DNA of 64,000 nucleotides from Terrabacter tumescens (GTDB lineage: Bacteria; Actinomycetota; Actinomycetes; Actinomycetales; Dermatophilaceae). The stretch's first letter is position 1, and the number at the start of each line of letters is the position of its first letter. This document shows positions 54,384-64,000 of this stretch, in pieces. Location: positions 1 to 64,000 of the forward strand of contig NZ_BMNZ01000006.1 in assembly GCF_014646815.1 (NCBI RefSeq). Reading direction: 5' to 3'. The notes under the pieces are model-generated. The model was not told the DNA's origin. It worked only from the letters and a program-made list of their open reading frames with translations, and searched no databases. The translations under genes were made by a program, and so were the position numbers.

Positions 54384-55855
54384 GGCGTCCCTCCTCCGAG
54401 GGCCCGCAGCACCTCCGGGCCGATCATCGTCACGTCGCCGGCGCCGACGGTGAGCACCAGGTCACCGGGCCGCGCCAGCGCCGCCACCGTGGGAGCCACC
54501 TCGGACCAGGAGGGCACGTAGTGGACCTCGACCTCGGGCCGGGCAGCCGTCACCGCGTCGGCGACGAGCCGGCCGGACACCCCGGGCACGGGATCCTCGC
54601 GCGCCGCGTAGACGTCCATGACGAGCACCACGTCCGCGGGCGACAGACCCGCACCGAGCTCGGCGGCGAAGTCACGCGTGCGGCTGTAGAGGTGCGGCTG
54701 GAAGACGACGACGAGACGGCCGCTGTCGCCGACGAGGTCCTTGGCCGTGCTGACGACCGCGGCGACCTTGCCGGCGTTGTGGGCGTAGTCGTCGACGACG
54801 ACGACTCCCCCGGCCTCGCCCTTGGGCTCGAACCGGCGGCGGGTGCCGGTGAAGGACGCGAGCCCGGACAGGACCCGCTCGGGAGCCTGGCCGAGTCCGT
54901 GGACGGCTGCGACGTAGGCAGCCGCGGCGTTGAGGGCGTTGTGGCGGCCGGGCACGCCGAGCGTCATCCGGCGCTCGACCCCCTCGTCGCGCAGGGTCAC
55001 CGACGAGGTGACGCCGTCCTGCCGGTGGTCGCCGAGCACGACGTCGGATCCCGGGTCGAAGCCGTAGGTGAGCACCCGCGTGCCGGCAGCCCGGGCCCGG
55101 TCGGCCAGCGCCACGGCCCCCGCGTCGTCCGCGCAGGTGACGAGCAGCCCGCCGGGCCTGATCGTGTCGACGAAGGCGTCGTAGGCGGCCTGCACAACAG
55201 TGAAGTTCGAGTAGAAGTCGAGGTGGTCCGGCTGCACGTTGGTGACGATCGCGACCTCGGGCCGGTAGACGACGAAGGACCCGTCGCTCTCGTCGGCCTC
55301 GACGACGAAGATGTCGTCGGAGCCGTCGTGGGCGTTCGTGCCGTGCTTGGCCAGCTCGCCCCCGACGGCGAAGGACGGGTCGAGTCCGCAACCCTGGAGG
55401 GCCACCGTCAGCATCGAGGTCGTCGTCGTCTTGCCGTTGGCGCCGGCCACGGCGACGGGCCGTCGGCCGTGCATGAGCGCGGCGAGGCCCTGGGCCCGGT
55501 GCAGGACCGGGACCCCCCGTTCCCGGGCGGCGACGAGCTCGACGTTGTCGTCACGGATCGAGGAGCTCATGACGATCGCGTCGGCGCGCTCCTGGTGCCC
55601 CTCGTGGAACCCGACCCAGACGCCGGCCCCCTCGCTCTCGAGGGCCTTGAGCACCGGCACGTCCTTGGCGTCGCTTCCGGTGACGCGGATCCCCCGGGCG
55701 AGCATGATGCGGGCGACACCCGACATCCCGGCGCCGCCGATGGCGAGGAAGTGCACGCGACCGAGGTCGGCGACGTCGGGCACCGGCGCCCTGAAGTCGA
55801 AGCGGGCGGCGGCGAACGGGTCGTCGACGGTCGGCGGGTGCGGGGTCTGGGTCAC
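54380..55855 (-). CDS. murC: UDP-N-acetylmuramate-L-alanine ligase
   Basis: 491-residue Mur ligase adding L-Ala to UDP-MurNAc. N-terminal UDP-binding loop IGGAGMSGVA (about 39-48); P-loop GANGKTTTT, where most MurC enzymes read GTHGKTTT; EADESDGSF and VTNVQPDHLDFY in the central domain; DDYAHNAGK in the C-domain. GTG 55855 overlaps the murG stop (GTGA). Confidence 0.96.
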   Translation of the reverse strand: MTQTPHPPTVDDPFAAARFDFRAPVPDVADLGRVHFLAIGGAGMSGVARIMLARGIRVTGSDAKDVPVLKALESEGAGVWVGFHEGHQERADAIVMSSSIRDDNVELVAARERGVPVLHRAQGLAALMHGRRPVAVAGANGKTTTTSMLTVALQGCGLDPSFAVGGELAKHGTNAHDGSDDIFVVEADESDGSFVVYRPEVAIVTNVQPDHLDFYSNFTVVQAAYDAFVDTIRPGGLLVTCADDAGAVALADRARAAGTRVLTYGFDPGSDVVLGDHRQDGVTSSVTLRDEGVERRMTLGVPGRHNALNAAAAYVAAVHGLGQAPERVLSGLASFTGTRRRFEPKGEAGGVVVVDDYAHNAGKVAAVVSTAKDLVGDSGRLVVVFQPHLYSRTRDFAAELGAGLSPADVVLVMDVYAAREDPVPGVSGRLVADAVTAARPEVEVHYVPSWSEVAPTVAALARPGDLVLTVGAGDVTMIGPEVLRALGGGTP

Positions 55856-56973
55856 GAGCGGTTCCTGCCTTGTTCAGCGTCCTGAGCAGCGCGGTCGACG
55901 AGGTCGGCGAGCGTCTCGTCGGCCGTGGGCTCGCCCAGCGTCCTGGCGGCCGCCGCCATCGCGGTCAGCCGGTCCCGGTCGGTCGCGAGCGGGAGCAGGA
56001 CGGTGTCGATCCACTCCGGCGTGAACGCGGCGTCGTCGACGAGGACGCCACCACCCGCGGCGACGACGTCGGATGCGTTGAGCACCTGCTCGCCGTTGCC
56101 CACCGGCAACGGCACGTAGACCGCGGGCAGGCCGACCGCGGTCAGCTCGCAGACGGTGTTGGCGCCCGAGCGTGCGACGACGAGGTCGGCGACGGCATAC
56201 GCGAGCTCCATCCGGTCCGCGTAGGGGACGACGACGTAGGGCGCGCCCGAGGAGGACTCCGGGACGAACTCCTTGCCGAGGCCCGTCACGTGGAGCACCT
56301 GCACCCCGCTCTCGGAGAGCCGGGCGACCCGGGCCCGGAAGGCGTCGTTGAGCCGCTGCGCGCCCAGCGAACCGCCGGTGACGAGCACCGTGGGCCACTG
56401 CGGCTCGAGCCCGAAGTGCTCGAGCGCCTCGGACCGGACGGCCGCCCGGTCGAGGGTGCTGACCTCGCGGCGCAGGGGCATGCCGACCCTCTGGGCGTGC
56501 GGCAGGGACGTGCTGGAGAACGTCGTGGCCACGGCGCTGGCCCAACGCGCGCCGAGGCGGTTGGCCAGTCCCGGGCGGGCGTTCTGCTCGTGCACGACGA
56601 TCGGCACGCGGCGACGGCGTGCCGCGAGGTAGGCCGGGGTGCTGACGTAGCCGCCGAAGCCGACGACGACCTCGGCGCCGGTCTCGTCGATGGCGGCGCC
56701 CGCGGCGTCGACCGCGGCCTTGAGGCGACCGGGCAGGCGGAGCAGGTCAGCGCTCGGACGGCGGGGCAGGGGCACCTTGGGAACGAACCTCAGGTCGTAG
56801 CCGCGCGCCGGCACGAGGCGCGCCTCGAGGCCCTCCTGCGTGCCGAGCGCCGTCACCCGCACATCCGGGTGACGGCGGCGCAGGGCGTCGGCGAGGGCGA
56901 GGAGCGGCGACACGTGGCCGGCACTCCCTCCCCCGGCGAGCAGGACGGAGGTGGGCGAGGACAGCGGGATCAC
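55852..56973 (-). CDS. murG: UDP-GlcNAc:lipid I GlcNAc transferase MurG
   Basis: 373 residues, GT28 family. Converts lipid I to lipid II at the inner face of the membrane. N-terminal Gly-rich loop LAGGGSAGHVSPLLALA (13-29), VVHEQNARPGLANRL, the second Gly-rich loop TGGSLGAQRLND and ARSGANTVCELTAVGLP with the UDP-binding Glu. GTG 56973 overlaps the ftsW stop (GTGA). Confidence 0.96.
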   Translation of the reverse strand: MIPLSSPTSVLLAGGGSAGHVSPLLALADALRRRHPDVRVTALGTQEGLEARLVPARGYDLRFVPKVPLPRRPSADLLRLPGRLKAAVDAAGAAIDETGAEVVVGFGGYVSTPAYLAARRRRVPIVVHEQNARPGLANRLGARWASAVATTFSSTSLPHAQRVGMPLRREVSTLDRAAVRSEALEHFGLEPQWPTVLVTGGSLGAQRLNDAFRARVARLSESGVQVLHVTGLGKEFVPESSSGAPYVVVPYADRMELAYAVADLVVARSGANTVCELTAVGLPAVYVPLPVGNGEQVLNASDVVAAGGGVLVDDAAFTPEWIDTVLLPLATDRDRLTAMAAAARTLGEPTADETLADLVDRAAQDAEQGRNRS

Positions 56974-58319
56974 CGGCTTCTACGACGTTGCGGGACGTTA
57001 CGGACGCGGGACGGTAGCACCGCGAGGGATCGGCGGACCAGGCTGGGACGGGCGTCGAGCAGGGCCTTGCAGCCCGGCTCGTGGCGCGCGAAGGACAGCA
57101 GGATGCCGAGGGCGACCAGGGTCGTCACGAGTGACGAGCCGCCGGCCGACACGAGCGGGAGCGGGACGCCGATGACGGGGAAGAGACCGATGACCGCGCC
57201 GATGTTGATGATGGCCTGACCGAGCAGCCACGCCATGATGCCGAAGCCGGCGATGCGCACGAAGCGGTCCTGGGTGCGGCTCACGAGCCGGAAGCAGGCC
57301 CACGCGAGGATGCCGAAGAGCAGCAGGATCATCAGGGTGCCCGGGAGCCCGAGCTCCTCGCCGATGATGGCGAAGATGAAGTCGTTGTGCGCCTCGGAGA
57401 GCCACTCCCACTTCTCCTTGGACGCACCCAGCCCGACGCCCCACCAGCCGCCGTCGGCCAGCGCGTAGAGACCGTGGACCGACTGCCCGCACCACCCGTC
57501 GGGGTCGGCGTTGCAGGCAGGGCTGAGCCAGTTGGAGATGCGGCTCGTGCGGTTGCTGCTGCCCGTGACCATGAGCAGGACGCCGACGGCCGCGAAGCCA
57601 CCCGCGATGGCGAAGACGCGCTTGGGCGCGCCGGCCACGAGCAGGACCGCCGCGACGATGACGAGCACGACCATGGCCGTGCCGAGGTCGTGGCCGGCGA
57701 GGATGAGGCCGATGACGACGGTGGCGATGGGCACGAGGTAGGGCAGCACGACGTGGAGCATGCTCGTCATGCGCGAGGACTTGTTGGCGAAGATGACCGC
57801 TCCGACGAGCACGAGCCCGACCTTGGCGAACTCGGCCGGCTGGAACTGGACCGGGCCGATCGCGAGCCAGTTGCGGTTGCCGTTGACGCTCCGGCCGAAC
57901 GGGATGACCGCGGCGAGCAGGACGACGGACACGAGCATCGTCGGGAAGGCATAGCGCTTCCACGCCGCCACCGGGACCCGGCTGGCCACCGTGGCCGCGA
58001 CGGCACCGATGACCGCGAAGAGCAGCTGGCGCAGGAAGACGGTGTAGGAGGCCTCGTCCGCGAGCAGCTGCTCGACGCTCGAGGCCGAGAAGACCATGAT
58101 CAGGCCGAAGACGACGAGCGTCGAGGTGGCGCCGAGGATGAGGTAGTAGGTCGTCAGCGGCGACTCGAGCTTGCCGATGACCGGCAAGGACCGCGGACCG
58201 CTGGTGTCAGCCGCCGCGCCGCCCTTGCCCGGCTTGGTGGCCGTCTTGGCGCGCGCCTTCGGGCTGGTCTTGACGCCGGACTTGGCACCCGCCTTGTCGT
58301 CGGCCGTCGTCGTGCTCAC
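56970..58319 (-). CDS. ftsW: Septal peptidoglycan polymerase FtsW (SEDS family)
   Basis: 449 residues with about ten membrane segments. SEDS glycosyltransferase working with a class B PBP at the septum. The catalytic Asp is in AGHDLGTAMV; NGNRNWLAIGPVQFQPAEFAK and PLVSAGGSSL are signature regions. A Lys/Ala-rich cytoplasmic N-terminus of ~45 residues and a basic C-tail are extra. GTG 58319 overlaps the murD stop (GTGA). Confidence 0.95.
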   Translation of the reverse strand: MSTTTADDKAGAKSGVKTSPKARAKTATKPGKGGAAADTSGPRSLPVIGKLESPLTTYYLILGATSTLVVFGLIMVFSASSVEQLLADEASYTVFLRQLLFAVIGAVAATVASRVPVAAWKRYAFPTMLVSVVLLAAVIPFGRSVNGNRNWLAIGPVQFQPAEFAKVGLVLVGAVIFANKSSRMTSMLHVVLPYLVPIATVVIGLILAGHDLGTAMVVLVIVAAVLLVAGAPKRVFAIAGGFAAVGVLLMVTGSSNRTSRISNWLSPACNADPDGWCGQSVHGLYALADGGWWGVGLGASKEKWEWLSEAHNDFIFAIIGEELGLPGTLMILLLFGILAWACFRLVSRTQDRFVRIAGFGIMAWLLGQAIINIGAVIGLFPVIGVPLPLVSAGGSSLVTTLVALGILLSFARHEPGCKALLDARPSLVRRSLAVLPSRVRNVPQRRRSR

Positions 58320-59806
58320 TCCAGACCCCCGTGTGCCTCGAGGTGGCGCCGGACCGCCTCCTCGAAGGCGTCGCCGCGGGCCCCGTAGTTGGTGAACATG
58401 TCCATCGACGCCGCAGCAGGCGCGAGCAGCACGACGTCGCCCGGCTGGGCGAGGCGCGCGGCCTCCCTGACGACTCGGTCCATGACTCCAGTGTCGGTCT
58501 CGGACAGGTCGACGACCGGGACATCCGGCGCGTGTCGGGAAAGGGCCTGGGCGATCTGGTCACGGTCCGCACCGATGAGGACGACCCCGCGCAGCCGCGA
58601 GGCCATCTCCTCGACGAGGCTGTCGACGTCGGCGCCCTTGAGCAGGCCGCCGGCGATCCACACGACCGAGTCGAAGGACCGGATGGCCGCCGCTGCCGCG
58701 TGCGGGTTGGTGGCCTTGGAGTCGTTGACGAACCGGACGCCCTTGACCGTCGCGATCTCGGCGATCCGGTGCCGGTCGGGACGGAAGGCGCGCAGACCGT
58801 CGCGCACCGCGATGGGCCCGACTCCGTAGGCGCGAGCCAGGGCCGCGGCGGCGAGGGCGTTGGCGATGTAGTGCGGCGCGATGGACGGAGCGTCGCCCTG
58901 GAGGTCGGCGATCGTGCAGAGCTCGGCGGCGGAGCGCTGACGCTGCTCGACGAAGGCCCGGTCGGCGAGGACGTCCTCGACGACCCCGACCATCGAGGGG
59001 GCCGGGATGCCGGTCGTGAACCCGACGGCGCGGCAGCCCTCGACGACGTTGGCCTCCATGACGAGCTGCTCGGTCTGGATGTCCGCGACGTTGTAGATGC
59101 AGGCGAGGTGGGTGTTCTCGTAGATCTTGCCCTTGGCCCGGAGGTACTCCGCGTAGCTGCCGTGCCAGTCGATGTGGTCCGGCGCGACGTTGAGGACCGC
59201 CGACGCGACGGCCGAGACCGAGCGCTGCCAGTGCAGCTGGAAGCTCGACAGCTCGACCGCGAGCACGTCGTAGGGCTCCGGGTGGAGCACCGCCTCGAGC
59301 AGCGGGGTGCCGACGTTGCCGGCAGAGGTGGCGCGGAGCCCGGCGTGACGCAGGATCGAGGCGAGCATGTTGACGGTCGTCGTCTTGCCGTTGGTGCCCG
59401 TGACGGTGAGCCACGGCGCGGCGCCCTCCTTGGCGCGCATGCGCCAGGCGAGCTCGACCTCGCCCCACACCGGGATGCCGGCGGTGGCCGCAGCGAGCAT
59501 GAGCGGGTCGTGCGGCGGGACACCCGGGGAGGTGACGACGAGCTCGGTCCCGGGCGGCGGCGACACCATGTGCTCGGGGCCGAGGCGGACGTCGACGTCG
59601 AGGATCTCGAGGATCGTCGCGCGCTCCCGGATCGCCTCGGTCTCGTCGCGCGAGACCGCGACGACGTGCGCGCCGCGGTCGGCGAGGGCGTCGGCGGCCG
59701 CGAAGCCGGACACTCCCAGGCCGACGACGAGGACGTTGACCCCCGACCAGTCGGCGTCGCGGTGGGTCAGTCCCTCACGGGGCTCGTAGAGCGGGTCGTA
59801 GCTCAC
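58316..59806 (-). CDS. murD: UDP-N-acetylmuramoylalanine-D-glutamate ligase
   Basis: 496 residues. Adds D-Glu to UDP-MurNAc-L-Ala. P-loop [21 protein letters not shown] and [17 protein letters not shown] in the central domain; [10 protein letters not shown] in the C-domain. The start is GTG 59806, overlapping the mraY stop (GTGA); an upstream frame extension lies inside mraY. Confidence 0.96.
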   Translation of the reverse strand: MSYDPLYEPREGLTHRDADWSGVNVLVVGLGVSGFAAADALADRGAHVVAVSRDETEAIRERATILEILDVDVRLGPEHMVSPPPGTELVVTSPGVPPHDPLMLAAATAGIPVWGEVELAWRMRAKEGAAPWLTVTGTNGKTTTVNMLASILRHAGLRATSAGNVGTPLLEAVLHPEPYDVLAVELSSFQLHWQRSVSAVASAVLNVAPDHIDWHGSYAEYLRAKGKIYENTHLACIYNVADIQTEQLVMEANVVEGCRAVGFTTGIPAPSMVGVVEDVLADRAFVEQRQRSAAELCTIADLQGDAPSIAPHYIANALAAAALARAYGVGPIAVRDGLRAFRPDRHRIAEIATVKGVRFVNDSKATNPHAAAAAIRSFDSVVWIAGGLLKGADVDSLVEEMASRLRGVVLIGADRDQIAQALSRHAPDVPVVDLSETDTGVMDRVVREAARLAQPGDVVLLAPAAASMDMFTNYGARGDAFEEAVRRHLEAHGGLE

Positions 59807-60888
59807 TGGGACCCCACCACCCACTCGGCGTAGAACACGCCGAGGCCGAAGGCGGCGAAGAGCCCGGCGATGATCCAGAAGCGGACCACGACCGTCACCT
59901 CGTTCCACCCGACCATCTCGAAGTGGTGGTGCAGCGGTGCCATCCTCAGCACCCGTTTACCGGTGGTCTTGAACGAGGCGACCTGCGCGACGACGGAGAG
60001 CGTCTCGAGGACGAACATGCCCCCGAGGATGACGAGCAGCAGCTCGGTGTGGGTCGTGATGGCGAGGCCGGCGAGGGCGCCACCGAGGGCGAGCGAGCCG
60101 GTGTCACCCATGAAGATCTTGGCGGGCGTCGCGTTCCACCAGAGGAAGCCGAAGCAGGCCCCCATGCCGGCCGCGGCGACGAGCGCGAGGTCATGGGAGT
60201 CGCGCACCTCGTAGCACTTGATGCCCGGGTTGGTCTGGCAGTTCTGGTTGTAGGTCCAGATGCTGATGAGGACGTACGCACCGAAGACCATCGTGGACAC
60301 ACCGGTGGCGAGGCCGTCGAGACCGTCGGTGAGGTTCACGCCGTTGGACGCCCCCGCGATCATGACGTTGGCGAAGATGACGAAGAGGATCACCCCGACG
60401 ACGGTGCTGCCACCGAGGGCCAGGCTGATGTTGGTGTCGCGCACGAACGACACGAGCAGCGACGCGGGCGTGCGGTACTGCTCGTTGGGGAACTGGAGCG
60501 CGAGGCCTGCGAACGTGACGCCGACGAGGGCCTGCCCGAGCAGCTTCTGCTTGGACCGGAGGCCGAGGCTGCGCTGCTTGCTGATCTTGATGAAGTCGTC
60601 GAGGAAGCCGACGAACCCGAGCCCCGCCATGAGGAAGAGCACGAGCAGACCGCTCGCGGTCGGCGGGTTGAGGGTCAGCAGGTGGGCCAGGAAGTAGGCG
60701 CCGAGCGTCGCGGCGAGGATGACGGCGCCGCCCATCGTCGGCGTGCCGCGCTTCGTGTGGTGCGAGGTGGGGCCGTCGTCGCGGATGAACTGGCCGTAGC
60801 CGCGCTTGACGAGGAACTTGATGAACAGCGGCGTGCCGAACAACGAGATGAGCAGCGAGACCGACGCTGCGAGCAGGACGCCCTTCAC
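59803..60888 (-). CDS. mraY: Phospho-N-acetylmuramoyl-pentapeptide transferase MraY
   Basis: 361-residue membrane enzyme with about ten segments. Moves phospho-MurNAc-pentapeptide onto undecaprenyl phosphate to make lipid I. Catalytic motifs [17 protein letters not shown] and [12 protein letters not shown] are intact. GTG 60888 overlaps the murF stop (GTGA). A cytoplasmic loop with two Cys ([12 protein letters not shown]) is unusual but not obviously functional. Confidence 0.96.
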   Translation of the reverse strand: MKGVLLAASVSLLISLFGTPLFIKFLVKRGYGQFIRDDGPTSHHTKRGTPTMGGAVILAATLGAYFLAHLLTLNPPTASGLLVLFLMAGLGFVGFLDDFIKISKQRSLGLRSKQKLLGQALVGVTFAGLALQFPNEQYRTPASLLVSFVRDTNISLALGGSTVVGVILFVIFANVMIAGASNGVNLTDGLDGLATGVSTMVFGAYVLISIWTYNQNCQTNPGIKCYEVRDSHDLALVAAAGMGACFGFLWWNATPAKIFMGDTGSLALGGALAGLAITTHTELLLVILGGMFVLETLSVVAQVASFKTTGKRVLRMAPLHHHFEMVGWNEVTVVVRFWIIAGLFAAFGLGVFYAEWVVGSQ

Positions 60889-62302
60889 GGCCGCGCCCCC
60901 TCTCGGGACGTCGGTGCGACCGGTGTCGCCGCGACGTCCCCACCCTCGGCCGCGAGCCGTTCGCCGAGCCAGCGCAGTCCGCTGTCGCGGCTCGACTTGA
61001 GCAGGACGACGTCGCCGGCGCGCAGACGGGGGGCGAGCAGGTCGTGGGCGGCGTCGGTGTCGGGCACCCACTCCGAGCCGGGGAACGCGTCGGCGAGCGG
61101 CCGGGCGCCCTCGCCGACGGCCACGACGTGGTCGAAACCGAGCGACGCGGCATACGACCCCACGCCCGCGTGCTCGACGTCGCTGTCGGGACCGAGCTCG
61201 AGCATGCCGCCGAGGACCGCCCAGCGCTCCCCCGCCACGTGCATGGCGGCGACCGCGTCGAGCGCGGCCCGCATGGAGTGGGGGTTGGCGTTGTAGGCGT
61301 CGTTGACGACGACGACCCCGTCGGGGCGGTCGGTGATCTCCATGCGCCAGCGGCTCGCGGGCTCCGCGGCGACGAGGCCGGCGACGACCTGGTCGAGCGA
61401 GAGGCCGAGCTCGAGCGCCGCGGCAGCGACGGCGAGCGAGTTGCCGACGTGGTGGGCACCGCTCTGCTGCAAGGTGACCCGGGCGGTGCCCTGCGGGCAG
61501 ACGAGGGTGTATGCCGCCCTCCCGCGCTCGTCGAGGTGGACGTCCTCCGCGCGCACGTCCGCCTGCGGGGCGAGCCCCACGAGCTGGACGCGGGAGGCGA
61601 GACCGGCGGCCATGGCCGCGACGAGGTCGTCGTCGGCGTTGAGGATCGACAGGCCCTCCGCCGGCACGGCGCGGGGCAGCTCGGACTTGGCGCGGGCGAT
61701 GTTCTCGCGCGAGCCGAACTCGCCGATGTGGGCGGTGCCGACGTTGAGCACGATCGCGACCTGGGGAGGCGCGATGCGCGTCAGGTAGTCGATGTGGCCG
61801 ATGCCCCGGGCGCCCATCTCGGCGACAAGGAAGCGCGTGGTGGGGGTGACCCGGCAGACGGTGAGCGGCACGCCGATCTCGCCGTTGAGCGAGTTGACCG
61901 GCGCGACGGTCTCGGCGACCGACGACAGGACGGCGGCGAGGAGGTCCTTGACGCTCGTCTTGCCGGACGAGCCGGTGACGCCGACGATGCGCAGCTCGGG
62001 CGCCCGGTCGACGACGCCGCGCGCCACCCGCCCGAAGGCGGTCTGGACGTCGTCGACGACGACGCACGGCACCCCGTCGACGGGACGGGAGGTCAGTGCC
62101 GCCACCGCCCCGGCCTCGACGGCGGCTGCGACGAAGTCGTGACCGTCGGCGGTCTCGCCGACACGTGCGACGTAGAGGCTGCCCGGCCCGCACTCGCGCG
62201 AGTCGGTGGTGACGGTGCCGTCGATGACGACGGTCTCGGGGCTCTGGGTGCCGTGCACCTCACCGCCGGTGAGGTCACGGATCTCGCTGAGCGACAAGGA
62301 GA

Positions 62303-62306
<4 letters not shown>
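60885..62306 (-). CDS. murF: UDP-MurNAc-tripeptide D-alanyl-D-alanine ligase
   Basis: 473 residues. Adds D-Ala-D-Ala to the UDP-MurNAc tripeptide. P-loop [29 protein letters not shown] and [13 protein letters not shown] in the central domain; [15 protein letters not shown] in the C-domain. Start GTG 62306, GTGA overlap with murE. Confidence 0.96.
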
Positions 62307-63952
<1,646 letters not shown>

Positions 63953-63960
63953 GTCATCCC

Positions 63961-63966
63961 AACTTA
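63961..63966 (-). promoter_or_regulatory. Candidate -10 element of murE (leaderless)
   Basis: TAAGTT on the minus strand (preceded by TG, an extended -10) ends 8 nt before the murE GTG. The remaining 34 nt to the window edge is too short to identify a -35 or the gene upstream. Confidence 0.45.
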
Positions 63967-64000
63967 CAGGCCATCCCGCTTGGCCCGCGCATTGCTGATG

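Overview
The window looks like chromosome from a high-GC Gram-positive actinobacterium, most likely an aerobic Micrococcales member of the Intrasporangiaceae type. This is an inference from about 70% G+C, many GTG starts, a dcw cluster with SepF, YggT and DivIVA/Wag31 but no FtsA, a PriA-type HisA, paired Ohr/OhrR, and a MurE with the DNPR motif of meso-diaminopimelate enzymes. No species can be named from sequence alone. Almost every gene is on the minus strand; only the EF-G-like gene fusA2, ohrR and a secreted endonuclease gene are on the plus strand. I see no phage, transposon, CRISPR array or tRNA gene.

Layout, left to right. (1) 1-476: leader and candidate promoter of a 16S rRNA operon whose structural genes lie beyond the left edge. 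(2) 596-9813: tyrS, two tandem 3-methyladenine DNA glycosylase paralogs, and the arginine cluster transcribed argC-argJ-argB-argD-argR-argH from an ArgR-controlled, probably leaderless promoter; argF and argG are absent. (3) 9823-17473: pheST, an orphan PAS histidine kinase with a small coupled upstream ORF, an rRNA methyltransferase, and infC-rpmI-rplT behind a leader with a strong terminator hairpin; infC starts at ATC. (4) 17434-25942: MFS transporter, fusA2, NADP-dependent oxidoreductase, Ohr/OhrR peroxide module with operator, a lipoprotein, a DUF3592 protein and a DUF445 protein. (5) 25969-31891: histidine genes hisD-hisC-hisB-hisH, a small basic membrane protein, priA and an SseB-domain gene; hisF, hisI and hisG are not here. 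(6) 32129-39047: secreted endonuclease I, an oligopeptidase B-like peptidase and a large ExeM-like secreted nuclease. (7) 39175-47930: a pseudouridine synthase coupled to an AlkZ-like winged-helix glycosylase, dnaE, rluD, lspA and a DksA-family protein with a histone-H1-like tail. (8) 47976-63966: divIVA, yggT, sepF, yggS, pgeF, ftsZ, ftsQ, murC, murG, ftsW, murD, mraY, murF, murE: the division and cell-wall cluster.

Most genes are housekeeping, organised in tight operons with 4-nt start/stop overlaps; murE to ftsQ is joined by seven consecutive GTGA overlaps. The most unusual signal is not a gene: the heptamer GGCATAC/GTATGCC occurs 31 times by hand count, about five times expectation, in coding and non-coding DNA and in all three reading frames, where it forces rare codons (ATA, TAT, GCA). 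Other points of interest are the tandem glycosylases with changed pocket residues, a recurrent leaderless-promoter architecture, the paired ARG boxes, a 24-bp inverted repeat between ftsZ and pgeF, and the histone-like DksA protein.
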